Source: Pleomorphomonas carboxyditropha (GTDB taxonomy: Bacteria > Pseudomonadota > Alphaproteobacteria > Rhizobiales > Pleomorphomonadaceae). Taken from it: 64,000 bases of DNA. The stretch is taken from positions 1-64,000 of the forward strand of contig NZ_NQVN01000015.1 of the NCBI RefSeq assembly GCF_002770725.1, in the 5' to 3' direction. The position numbers and the translations under genes were made by a program. Positions 38,579 to 47,580 of this stretch are shown one piece after another; position 1 is the stretch's first letter, and the number at the start of each line of letters is the position of its first letter. The notes beneath the pieces are model-generated. The model searched no databases. It had not been told where the DNA came from and saw only the letters and a list, made by a program, of their open reading frames with translations.

Positions 38579-38774
38579 GGGTGTGAGCTCCGGTCAGGAG
38601 GTTGAGGTATCGCCGCGGCGGTCACCGTCGGCGGGTGCCCGTCGTCGATCACGGGCGCGGCGGACCATAGGAATGGATGCCGCCGATGTAAACTGCCTTT
38701 TCCGCCTCGAGCGCCGGCGGCCGCGGGGGCGGCTTCGAGCGACTACCCTCGCAGGTGGAGCCTTGAGGTCCCGG

Positions 38775-41252
38775 TCAATAGAGGCCGCCGGTGCCGCTCA
38801 CCGCCGCCTTGTCGGCCTCGGGGTTGACCTGGGTCGGCACGCCCCAGGCGACGCCGTCGCCGCCGATCACCGAGTAGATGTCGGACGGGCCGGTCCCCGG
38901 CTTGAACGCCTCGATGATGGCGCTCTCGCCCTCATAGGCACGCATGCCGGTCTTGCGGTTGATTGGGATGAGCGTCATGCCCTCGGGCACCTTGAATTCC
39001 TGCGGCGGCTGGCCGGCCAGGGCCTGCTCCATGAAGTCGCGGAACACCGGGGCGGCCATGGTGCCGCCGGTCGAACCGTGGCCCATCGGCTTCGGCGTGT
39101 CGAAACCGAGGAAGATGCCGACGGTCAGCTCGGGCGTGAAGCCGACGAACCAGGCGTCCTTCTCGTCGTTGGTCGTGCCGGTCTTGCCGGCGATCGGCCG
39201 ATTGAGGCTCCTGATCACGGTGGCCGTGCCGCGCTGGACGACGCCTTCCATCATCGAGGTGATCTGGTAGGCGGTCATCGGGTCGAGCACCTGCTCGCGT
39301 TCGTCGATCAGCTGCGGCTCGTCCTGCCCCTTCCAGTCGTCGGCGTTGCAGCCCTCGCAGACGCGCTGGTCGTGCTTGTAGATGGTGCGGCCGAAGCGAT
39401 CCTGCACGCGGTCGATCAGCGTCGGCTGCACGCGGCGGCCGCCGTTGGCGATGATGGCGTAGGCGTTGACGAGGCGCATCACGGTGGTCTCGCCGGCGCC
39501 GAGCGACATGGCGAGCACCGGCTGCATGTTGTCGTAGATGCCGAAGCGGCGGGCATATTCGGCGACCAGCGGCATGCCCATGTCCTGGGCGAGGCGCACC
39601 GTCATCAGGTTGCGCGACTGCTCGATGCCGGTCCGCAGCGTCGCCGGGCCGATATAGCCGCCGCCGTAATTCTGCGGCCGCCAGATGCCAAGGCCCGCCC
39701 CCTGGTCGATCTCGACCGGCGCATCCATGATCACCGAGGCCGGCGTATAGCCGTTGTCGAGGGCGGCCGAGTAGACGAAGGGCTTGAAGGACGAGCCCGG
39801 CTGGCGCATCGCCTGCGTCGCCCGGTTGAACTCGCTTTCGGCGAAGGAGAAGCCGCCGACCATGGCGCGCACGCGGCCGGTGGTCGAGTCCATGGCCACC
39901 AGCGCGCCGGAGATGCCGGGGAACTGGCGCAGGCGATAGGCCTCGAGCGTGCCGATGGCGTTGCCGGTCTTCTCGACGTAGATGACGTCTCCGACCGACA
40001 GCACGTCCGAGGCGGCTTTCACCGGCGCTCCGCGCTTGGGGCCGCTCTGCCACCTTGCCCATTTGAGCTGATCGAGCGGAATGACGCCTTCGACGCGCTC
40101 GTCGTTCACCTTGCCGGTCGGCCCCTTGGAGGGCTGCAGGCCGACGCGGGCGGCATCGCCGTCAAAGCCGAGCACGACGGCAAGATTCCATTCCGGCACG
40201 TCGGACAGCGCCGGCTCGGCGGCGAGCGGAATGCCCCAGTCGCCGGAAACCTCGATCTGCTTGTTGGCGCCGCGCCAGCCATGCGCCTCGTCGTAGCGCA
40301 GCAGCGCCCGCTGAAGCACGCTGCGGGCGACCACCTGCATCTTCGGATCGAGCGTCGTGCGGACCGACAGGCCGCCCTCATAGAGCCCCTTCTCGCCATA
40401 CATGGCGAGCAGCGAGCGGCGGACCTCCTCGACGAAATAGTCGGAGGCGAACACCTTGGACGACTGGTTGCGCTCGGCGACGACCAGCGGCGCCTTCAGG
40501 GCCGCGTCGCCTTCCTCGCGCGTCACATAGCCGTTCTGCACCATCTGCTCGATGACGTAGTTGCGGCGTTCGACGGCGGCCTGCCGGCTGCGATAGGGGT
40601 TGTAGTTCTCCGGCGCCTTGGGCAGCGCGGCCAGGTAGGCCACCTCCTCGAGCTTCAGGTCGGACAGCGGCTTGTCGAAATAGGCGAGCGAGGCGGCGGC
40701 GACGCCGTAGGAGCGGAAGCCGAGATAGATCTCGTTGAGATAGAGCTCGAGGATCTGGTCCTTGGTGTAGGTCTGCTCGATCTTCAGCGTCAGCATGGCT
40801 TCGCGGATCTTGCGATCGATGGTGCGCTCGTTGGTGAGCAGGAACACCTTGGCCACCTGCTGGGTGATGGTCGAGGCGCCGACCATGCGCTTGTTGGAGC
40901 CGGAAACGATCGTGTCGAGGTTCTTGACCGCCGCGCCGGCAAGGCTGATCAGGTCGATGCCGGGATGGGTGTAGAAGACCTTGTCCTCGGCGGAAATGAA
41001 GGCCTGCTTGACCCGGTCGGGAATCATCTGGATCGGCAGGAACAGGCGGCGCTCGTGGGCATATTCGGACGCGAGCTCGCCGTCGGCGGCATGGACGCGC
41101 GTCACCACCGGCGGCTGATAGTTGCGCAACTGGTTGGTATCGGGCAGATCACTGCTGAGCGAGTGGATGTAGACGGCGACGCCGCCGGCCGCCACCAGCA
41201 GCAGCAGCGCCGCGATCGAGAAAACCCAGCCGAAGAATCTTACGAAGACCAT
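38775..41252 (-). CDS. mrcA: penicillin-binding protein 1A
   Basis: This 825-residue bifunctional enzyme polymerises and cross-links peptidoglycan. One N-terminal membrane helix (about residues 7-30) is followed by a glycosyltransferase domain with catalytic Glu89 in FISAEDKVFYTHPGID and GASTITQQVAK. The transpeptidase domain has the SxxK motif at Ser487-Lys490 (PGSSFK), an SRN SxN motif, and KTGTT. An OB-like insert lies between the domains. The order rne / amidase / mrcA / prfB is conserved in this bacterial group. The start at 41252 begins MVFVRFFGWVFSIAAL directly before the membrane helix. Confidence 0.97.
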   Translation of the reverse strand: MVFVRFFGWVFSIAALLLLVAAGGVAVYIHSLSSDLPDTNQLRNYQPPVVTRVHAADGELASEYAHERRLFLPIQMIPDRVKQAFISAEDKVFYTHPGIDLISLAGAAVKNLDTIVSGSNKRMVGASTITQQVAKVFLLTNERTIDRKIREAMLTLKIEQTYTKDQILELYLNEIYLGFRSYGVAAASLAYFDKPLSDLKLEEVAYLAALPKAPENYNPYRSRQAAVERRNYVIEQMVQNGYVTREEGDAALKAPLVVAERNQSSKVFASDYFVEEVRRSLLAMYGEKGLYEGGLSVRTTLDPKMQVVARSVLQRALLRYDEAHGWRGANKQIEVSGDWGIPLAAEPALSDVPEWNLAVVLGFDGDAARVGLQPSKGPTGKVNDERVEGVIPLDQLKWARWQSGPKRGAPVKAASDVLSVGDVIYVEKTGNAIGTLEAYRLRQFPGISGALVAMDSTTGRVRAMVGGFSFAESEFNRATQAMRQPGSSFKPFVYSAALDNGYTPASVIMDAPVEIDQGAGLGIWRPQNYGGGYIGPATLRTGIEQSRNLMTVRLAQDMGMPLVAEYARRFGIYDNMQPVLAMSLGAGETTVMRLVNAYAIIANGGRRVQPTLIDRVQDRFGRTIYKHDQRVCEGCNADDWKGQDEPQLIDEREQVLDPMTAYQITSMMEGVVQRGTATVIRSLNRPIAGKTGTTNDEKDAWFVGFTPELTVGIFLGFDTPKPMGHGSTGGTMAAPVFRDFMEQALAGQPPQEFKVPEGMTLIPINRKTGMRAYEGESAIIEAFKPGTGPSDIYSVIGGDGVAWGVPTQVNPEADKAAVSGTGGLY

Positions 41253-41476
41253 ATCCCGTCCATCATTCCCGTCGACACCGGCCGCGCCTTCATGCCCGTC
41301 CGCCGCCGCGGTGTGGCAAGGCCCGGCGCGTCCGAATGCTCATGCGTCGGCCTGGGGCAGCCGATACCGCAAAACGCCGCAGAATGCGAATGTTTCCGTG
41401 ATGCGGACGTTCGTCGCTCTTTGTGGCGAAGGCGGGGCCGTGGCGTTGCCGGACCGCAACAGTCGGCCGGTTGCGC

Positions 41477-42715
41477 TCATTTGCCGAGGTAGGCGTATTT
41501 CTGGCCGAAGAAGCGCAACACCGCCTGCGTGACCGCGTCGGCAACGCGGGAGCGCCATTCGTCGGAGGTCAGCAGCTTCTCGTCCTGGTCGTTGGAGAGG
41601 TAGCCGATCTCCACCAGCACCGACGGCACGTCATGGGCGCGCAGCACCTGGAAGCCGGCGGAACGCCGCGGATTCTTGATCATCCGCGTCGCCGAGGCAA
41701 GGTCGCCGACCAGACCGTTGGCGAAGGCGGCGGAGAAGTTGCGCGTCTCCCGCCGGGTCAGATCGACCAGGATGTCGGTCACGCCGTCGGCGTCCTGCTG
41801 CAGGTCGAGGCCGGCGATGAGGTCGGAGGCGTTCTCCTTGGCGGCGAGCGCCGCCGCCTCGCGGTCGGACGCCTTGTCGGACAGGGTGTAGACGGTGGCG
41901 CCGCGCACCGACCCCTCGTGCTCGGAATCGGCATGGATCGACAGGAACAGGTCGGCCGCGTGGTCGCGTCCGAACTGCACCCGCGCGCCGAGCGGCAGGA
42001 AGGTGTCGTCGGTGCGGGTGAGCAGCACCGCCACTTTGCCGGTCTGCTCCAGGCGCTCCTGCAGTTTCTTGGCGAACGCCAGGACGATGTCCTTTTCAAG
42101 GATGCCCGACGCCGAGATCGTGCCGGAATCGACGCCGCCATGGCCGGCGTCGATGACGATCAACGGCTTCTCCCGCTTGCTGCGGTCGGGCGGCGGCAAC
42201 TGATCGGCCTTCTGCACCGGCGCTTCGTTGGCGCTGTCGCGCGCCAACTGGTTTTTTCTGAGGTCCTCCTCGAAAGCCGCCGCCGTCGTCTTGAGGAGGT
42301 CGAGCACCATGCGGGCCGGCTGGTCCTCGACGGCCGGCAACACGAAGGCCTTGTCGATCTTCACCGGACCGGTGACGTCGAGCACGATGCGCGACCGCCC
42401 GGCGGCAAACTGGCCATAGCGCCAATCGCTGACCAGGCCCCGGCCGGTGGAACCGGTGCCCGATGGCAGGCGAAAGTCGATCTCGGGCAGATCGATCACC
42501 ACGCGGTAGGGTTCGGCGAGCGTGAAGGCGCTGAGGTCGACCTCGCCGGAAAGATCGAGCACGAAGCGGGTGCGGTTGTCGTCGCCGACCACGCGGCCGT
42601 CGGTTGCCACGGGCGCACCTTCGGCAAGCGCGCCGGCCGCAAGGCAGACGAGCGCCATCGTCGCCACGACGGCGAAGCGGAGAAAGACTGCGAAGCGGTT
42701 TGCGACGGTCGACAA
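41477..42715 (-). CDS. amiC: N-acetylmuramoyl-L-alanine amidase with AMIN domain
   Basis: This 412-residue enzyme cleaves the amide bond between sugar and peptide in peptidoglycan during cell separation. A signal peptide (FAVVATMALVCLAAGALAE) precedes an AMIN domain (about residues 35-150, TRFVLDLSGEVDL and the RIVLDVTGPVKI part) and the amidase_3 domain: zinc ligands in IDAGHGGVDSG, Glu in LEKDIVL, His in LSIHADSE, and Glu in VLVEIGYLSN. The TTG start at 42715 was chosen because a GGGAG ribosome binding site lies 8 bases upstream; the longer ATG reading to 42820 has an unusual polar start. It is divergent from rne. Confidence 0.92.
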   Translation of the reverse strand: MSTVANRFAVFLRFAVVATMALVCLAAGALAEGAPVATDGRVVGDDNRTRFVLDLSGEVDLSAFTLAEPYRVVIDLPEIDFRLPSGTGSTGRGLVSDWRYGQFAAGRSRIVLDVTGPVKIDKAFVLPAVEDQPARMVLDLLKTTAAAFEEDLRKNQLARDSANEAPVQKADQLPPPDRSKREKPLIVIDAGHGGVDSGTISASGILEKDIVLAFAKKLQERLEQTGKVAVLLTRTDDTFLPLGARVQFGRDHAADLFLSIHADSEHEGSVRGATVYTLSDKASDREAAALAAKENASDLIAGLDLQQDADGVTDILVDLTRRETRNFSAAFANGLVGDLASATRMIKNPRRSAGFQVLRAHDVPSVLVEIGYLSNDQDEKLLTSDEWRSRVADAVTQAVLRFFGQKYAYLGK

Positions 42716-43547
42716 TGATCGCTCCCACGATCCCTTGGGCGGCCCAAACTGCCACAGACGGACAAGATGGCAACTCCCTTTCCGGACGGAGACGTTTTCC
42801 GCGGATCGGCGGCCATTCACATATCAGTAACTAAGGCAATTTGGTTAAGCATTCCTGCGTCACCCCGCCCGGAATGGCGGACGCTTCACATTGCGAGGAA
42901 TTGATCGGCGGCCTATTTGATCGCCTTGCATATGGGACTTCACGCAAGTAATAAGGGATCGGAGCCCGAATCCTTGCTCTCGGTACTTGAGAGCGTCCAG
43001 CCGGTTCGCCGTCTGCTTGAAAAAGCGGCGGAACGAGACCGGTAGCCGGGGGTCCGAGAGGTCAGCGCGACCGCCGGTATGGTTTTCCGGCCGATGCGCG
43101 GAACCCGGACCTTCGCTTGTTGCGTCCCGACCGGCCGTGCGCCGCGTTGCGGGAAGCATATGAGGACGCCCATGGATCCACCGGAAAGATCGGCGCTCCG
43201 GCGCGTGGCCGATGAGGCCACCCGACAGGCATTCGTCGCCGTTCCCCCGTATTGGCTTTTGCCGAGCGGGTCTTTTTCAGGAACGACGGTGTTGAAAAGA
43301 AAGAATGTGCCGGACGTGAAAGTCGTGAGGCCACAGCAGATTGTCGAAGGGGCAGGATGGCGTCAAGCATCGGCCTTTTCCCGATTTGCGGCCTCGGTTG
43401 GTCCGGCGCCCTTCCCCATTCCCTTCCCCCTTATCGACGGCCGATGCCGATCCTTCCAGCGCGCGGCGATCCCAGGGAGAGCTCTCAGGAGCTTCCCATC
43501 GGGGTCGCGGCGGTGCCGAGATCGCATGCGGCCGGGAGTCAGTCTTT
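42716..43547. other. 832-bp gene-free region before rne
   Basis: No protein-coding frame here has credible character. It separates the divergent amidase and rne genes and probably holds the long 5' leader through which RNase E controls its own mRNA. A stable stem, GGGAGAGCTC (43475-43484) with GAGCTTCCC (43489-43497) and a TCAG loop, stands 50 bp before the rne start. A GCTCTC/GAGAGC pair occurs near 42977-42995. No promoter could be fixed by eye. Confidence 0.6.
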
Positions 43548-46196
43548 ATGGCCAACAAGATGCTGATCGATGCCACCCACCCGGAGGAGACCCGGGTGGT
43601 TGTGGTGCGTGGACACCGCGTTGAGGAGTTCGATTTCGAGTCGGCGACAAGGAAGCAGCTCAGAGGCAACATTTATCTGGCCAAGGTGACGCGTGTCGAG
43701 CCGTCGCTGCAGGCGGCCTTCGTCGAGTATGGCGGCAACCGCCACGGCTTCCTCGCCTTTTCCGAAATCCACCCCGACTATTACCAGATCCCCCAGGCCG
43801 ACCGTCAGGCGCTGATCGAAGCCGAAGAGGCGGAGGAGCGCGAGGAGGCCGAACGGCGGACCCGCGTGCACCGCGAGCGGCAGGCCCGCGCCCAGGCGGC
43901 CAAGGCGGCCGCCCGGCCCGCCGAGACGGTCAGCGAAGCGCCCGTCGATGACGGCGAGCCGCGGCCGGCCGATGACGCGTCGCTCGTCGAGGCGACGCCC
44001 ATCATCGAATCCGGCGACGACGAAGTGCCGGTGCCCGAGACCGGCGGCATCATCGACATTCACGACGACCAGACGGTCGAGACCATCAACGACGACGGCG
44101 AGGAACGCTCCGGCGACGACGAGGAAGAGCACGTCGAAAGCGTCGGCGCGGAGGACGCGCTCGAGGAAGTGCCCGAGCGCCGGGTTCGCCGTGCCCGCCA
44201 GTATCGCATCCAGGAAGTGATCAAGCGCCGGCAGGTGCTGCTGGTCCAGGTGGTCAAGGAAGAGCGCGGCACCAAGGGCGCGGCGCTGACCACCTATCTG
44301 TCGCTGGCCGGTCGCTATTCGGTGCTGATGCCCAACTCCGGCCGGGGCGGCGGCATTTCCCGCAAGATCACCAACGTTCAGGATCGCAAGCGCCTCAAGG
44401 AGATCGCCCACGAGCTCGACGTGCCGGAAGGCATGGGCGTCATCCTCAGGACGGCCGGCGCCGCCCGCACCAAGACCGAGATCAAGCGCGACTTCGAGTA
44501 TCTCCTGCGCCTGTGGGAAAACGTGCGCGAGCTGACGCTGCGGTCTAGCGCGCCGAGCCTCGTCTACGAGGAAGGCTCGCTGGTCAAGCGCTCGATCCGC
44601 GACCTCTACAACAAGGACATCGACGAGGTCCTGGTGGCTGGCGAGGATTCCTATCGCGAGGCCAAGGACTTCATGCGCATGCTCATGCCAAGCCATGCCA
44701 AGAACGTCCAGCCCTATCGCGATCCGATCCCGGTGTTCGGCCGCTTCGGCGTCGAGCCGCAGCTCGATGCGATGTTCTCGCCGCAGGTGACGCTGAAGTC
44801 GGGTGGCTATCTGGTCATCAACCAGACGGAAGCGCTGGTCGCCATCGACGTCAACTCCGGCCGGTCGACGCGCGAGCACAACATCGAGGACACGGCGCTC
44901 GCCACCAACCTCGAAGCCGCCGAGGAGGTGGCCCGCCAGCTCCGCCTGCGCGACCTCGCCGGCCTCATCGTGATCGATTTCATCGACATGGAGGAGGCCA
45001 AGAACAACAAGGCGGTGGAGCGCAAGCTCAAGGATTGCCTGAAGAACGACCGCGCCCGCATCCAGGTCGGCCGCATCTCGCACTTCGGCCTGATGGAAAT
45101 GAGCCGCCAGCGCATCCGCACCGGCGTGCTGGAAGGCTCCACCGAGCTCTGCCCGCACTGCCTCGGCGCCGGCATCGTCCGCTCCACCGAAAGCGTGGCG
45201 CTGCATGTGCTGCGTTCGCTGGAAGACCTGCTGATCAAGGGCGTGACGCACCATCTCACCGTGCGCACCCGGTCGGCGGTGGCGCTCTACATCCTCAACC
45301 AGAAGCGCAAGCACCTTTCCGATCTCGAGGCGCGCTTCGGCCTGACCATCACCATCGCCGCCGACGAGCATCTCGGCTCCCAGCACTTCGCCGTCGAGCG
45401 CGGCGAGATCATCCTCAATCCCGCCCCGCCGCCGCCCGCGCCGACGCTGACGCCCGAAAGCGTCCAGCCCTACGACGAGGAGATCGACGAGGACGTCGAG
45501 GAAGAGGACGACGAGGAGGAAGAGGCCGAGAAGGCGCAGTCGTCGCGCGAGGAGCGCGGTGACGGAGACAACCGGCGCAAGCGCCGCCGGCGTCGTCGCC
45601 GGCGGACCGAGGGCGGCGAGGCCGTCGCCAACGGCGAAGGCCAGGATGCTGCTGCCGAGGGTGGCGAGCAGCCGGCGGCCGAGGGCGACGAAGGCGACGA
45701 AGAGGGTTCCGACGAAGACGGCGAAGAGCGCGCCGAGAGTGAAGGCGACAGCGAGCAGCGCCGCCGGTCGCGTCGTCGCGGCCGTCGCGGCGGCCGCCGC
45801 CGGCATCAGCTCGAAGAGGATATCGGCTCCGAATCGATTGTCGTGGCGCAGGACAACGAGCCTGTTTCCGAAGACGACAGCGAAGCCGCGCCGGTCGATG
45901 AAGAGCCCGCCGCCGACGCCGGCGATGCGGGGGCGGCGGTGGCCGCGCCAAGCGTAGCGGACGACAAGCCGATCGAGACGCTGGCGGAGGAAGCCGAGGA
46001 AGCCGAAGAGGCGCCCGAGGAGACTGCGGAAGCGGCCGCGCCCGTCCATGCGCCGCTCGAAAGCGTCGCCGAGCTGGTCGAGAAGTCGGTGGAAGCCAAC
46101 GAGCCGGCGCAGCAGCCGGAACCCGAGCCGGAGCCGGAACCCGACAGCAACCATCCGAAGAAGACCGGCTGGTGGCAGCGCCGCTCCTTCTTCTGA
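43548..46196 (+). CDS. rne: ribonuclease E
   Basis: This 882-residue endoribonuclease starts mRNA decay and processes rRNA and tRNA. The S1 domain begins MANKMLIDATHPEETRV and is interrupted by an acidic insertion (about residues 90-220), a known feature of alphaproteobacterial RNase E. The catalytic core has GGYLVINQTEALVAIDVNSGRSTRE and IVIDFIDMEE with the metal-binding aspartates. The zinc-link CPHC lies in STELCPHCLGAG. A disordered C-terminal tail rich in acidic and arginine blocks ([11 protein letters not shown]-like) ends GWWQRRSFF. It provides the RNA degradosome scaffold. A long leader precedes it, and a terminator follows. Confidence 0.97.
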   Translation: MANKMLIDATHPEETRVVVVRGHRVEEFDFESATRKQLRGNIYLAKVTRVEPSLQAAFVEYGGNRHGFLAFSEIHPDYYQIPQADRQALIEAEEAEEREEAERRTRVHRERQARAQAAKAAARPAETVSEAPVDDGEPRPADDASLVEATPIIESGDDEVPVPETGGIIDIHDDQTVETINDDGEERSGDDEEEHVESVGAEDALEEVPERRVRRARQYRIQEVIKRRQVLLVQVVKEERGTKGAALTTYLSLAGRYSVLMPNSGRGGGISRKITNVQDRKRLKEIAHELDVPEGMGVILRTAGAARTKTEIKRDFEYLLRLWENVRELTLRSSAPSLVYEEGSLVKRSIRDLYNKDIDEVLVAGEDSYREAKDFMRMLMPSHAKNVQPYRDPIPVFGRFGVEPQLDAMFSPQVTLKSGGYLVINQTEALVAIDVNSGRSTREHNIEDTALATNLEAAEEVARQLRLRDLAGLIVIDFIDMEEAKNNKAVERKLKDCLKNDRARIQVGRISHFGLMEMSRQRIRTGVLEGSTELCPHCLGAGIVRSTESVALHVLRSLEDLLIKGVTHHLTVRTRSAVALYILNQKRKHLSDLEARFGLTITIAADEHLGSQHFAVERGEIILNPAPPPPAPTLTPESVQPYDEEIDEDVEEEDDEEEEAEKAQSSREERGDGDNRRKRRRRRRRRTEGGEAVANGEGQDAAAEGGEQPAAEGDEGDEEGSDEDGEERAESEGDSEQRRRSRRRGRRGGRRRHQLEEDIGSESIVVAQDNEPVSEDDSEAAPVDEEPAADAGDAGAAVAAPSVADDKPIETLAEEAEEAEEAPEETAEAAAPVHAPLESVAELVEKSVEANEPAQQPEPEPEPEPDSNHPKKTGWWQRRSFF

Positions 46197-46220
46197 GAAC
46201 GGACTGAAACGAACCGATCG

Positions 46221-46255
46221 AGGCCGTCCGATGATATCGGGCGGCCTTGATTTTT
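46221..46255 (+). terminator. terminator of rne
   Basis: AGGCCGTCCGAT and ATCGGGCGGCCT form a near-perfect stem (one G.T position) around a short loop, followed by TGATTTTT. It lies 25 bp after the rne stop and is also just past the end of the convergent aminotransferase gene. Confidence 0.85.
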
Positions 46256-46300
46256 GCCGAAGCGGCGGGCGCATGTCGTCTTGAGATTGAAGTCCGGCGC

Positions 46301-47449
46301 CTACCTCAGCCAGCCGCCAAGTCGTTCGCAGGCCGCGGCGATCGCTTCCGTGCGTCCGGCGAAGGAAAAGCGCACATAGGACGACCCGCGCCCGGTATCG
46401 AAGTCGAGGCCGGGCGTTGCGGCGATGCCCGCCTCATGCAGCATGCGGCGGCAGAAATCGAGACTGTCGTTGGTGTAGCGGCTGACGTCGGCGTAGACAT
46501 AGAAAGCGCCGTCGACCGGCAGGAAGCGGCCGAGACCGATCTTCGGCATATGCTCCAGCAGCAGCCGGCGGCTCGCCGCGTAGCCGGCCTTCACCGCTTC
46601 CAGCTCCTCGTCCGCCTCGAAGGCGCCCAGGGCGGCGCGCTGCGACAGTTCGGACGGCGAGATGAAGAGGTTCTGGGCGAGCCGCTCGACCGGCCGCACC
46701 AGCCGGTCCGGCAGCACCATCCAGCCGACGCGCCAGCCGGTCATGCAGAAGTATTTGGAGAAGGAGTTGACGACCACGGCGTCGTCGGAGAATTCCAGCG
46801 CAGTCACTTCGTCGCCGTCATAGATAAGGCCGTGATAGATCTCGTCCATGACCAGGGCGACCTTCATGTCGCGGCAGGCGGCGACCAGCGACTTCAAACT
46901 GTCGCGCGTCATGGTGGTTCCCGAGGGATTGTTGGGGCTGGCCACGACGACGCCGGCGAGCGGCCGCTCGGAATGCGCTTTCTCGATGGCGGCGGCGCTC
47001 GCCTGCCAGCGCGCCTCGGCGGTGGTCGGGATCTCCACCACCTCGAGGCCGAGCGCCGTCAGGATGTTGCGATAGGCCGGATAGCCCGGCGTCGGCAGGC
47101 CGACGCGGTCGCCGACGTCGAACATGGCAAGGAAGGCAAGGTTGAACGCGCCCGACGAGCCGCCGGTGACGGCAACCCGCCCGGCCGGCACGTCGACGCC
47201 GTAGCGATCGGCATAGAGGCGGGCGATGCGAGCGCGCAATTCCGGAATGCCCAGCGCCTCGGTGTAGCCGACGCGGCCGCGGGCGAGCGCGGCCTCGGCG
47301 GCGGTGCGCACCGCGGCGGGCACGGGCGCGCCCGGCTCGCCGAGCTCCATGTGAATGATGTCCCGCCCGTCGCGGGCGAGGCGGTTGGCGTCCGACAGCA
47401 CGTCCATGGCCAGGAAGGGCGCCACATCACTCCGCCGCGAAACCAGCAT
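46301..47449 (-). CDS. class I/II aminotransferase (PLP-dependent)
   Basis: This 382-residue fold-type I aminotransferase swaps amino groups between an amino acid and a keto acid. Motifs are GGSSGAFNLAFLA at about residue 96, SPNNPSGT at 171-178, DEIYHGLIY, and the PLP lysine Lys232 in SFSKYFCMTGWRVGW, with a C-terminal VRFSFAG arginine. The substrate cannot be read; such genes in this place are often called aspartate- or tyrosine-type. The ATG at 47449 has a GGAG ribosome binding site, and the in-frame extension to 47566 lacks homology character. The gene is divergent from the M48 protease gene. Confidence 0.9.
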   Translation of the reverse strand: MLVSRRSDVAPFLAMDVLSDANRLARDGRDIIHMELGEPGAPVPAAVRTAAEAALARGRVGYTEALGIPELRARIARLYADRYGVDVPAGRVAVTGGSSGAFNLAFLAMFDVGDRVGLPTPGYPAYRNILTALGLEVVEIPTTAEARWQASAAAIEKAHSERPLAGVVVASPNNPSGTTMTRDSLKSLVAACRDMKVALVMDEIYHGLIYDGDEVTALEFSDDAVVVNSFSKYFCMTGWRVGWMVLPDRLVRPVERLAQNLFISPSELSQRAALGAFEADEELEAVKAGYAASRRLLLEHMPKIGLGRFLPVDGAFYVYADVSRYTNDSLDFCRRMLHEAGIAATPGLDFDTGRGSSYVRFSFAGRTEAIAAACERLGGWLR

Positions 47450-47580
47450 GTCCCTCTCCACGATTTTGCCCGAGATGCCCGGCAATCTGCCGCAGGCAAG
47501 GCCGGCCCGGGATTTTTTCCGTTGCGCCGGGCATATGTTCTGCCCTTTATCAGGCTCCGGACACACTGACGAGACTTCCG

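Noticed and set aside
38541-41492. Long open frame of 983 codons on the plus strand
   Set aside because: It is antisense to PBP1A, whose minus-strand product has all expected motifs; high GC keeps antisense frames open.
42860-43370. Two minus-strand frames of about 100 codons before rne
   Set aside because: Arginine/serine-rich, overlapping, without ribosome binding sites or coding bias.
43539-46274. Long open frame of 911 codons on the minus strand
   Set aside because: It is antisense to rne and has leucine/arginine-rich low-complexity content with no known motif.
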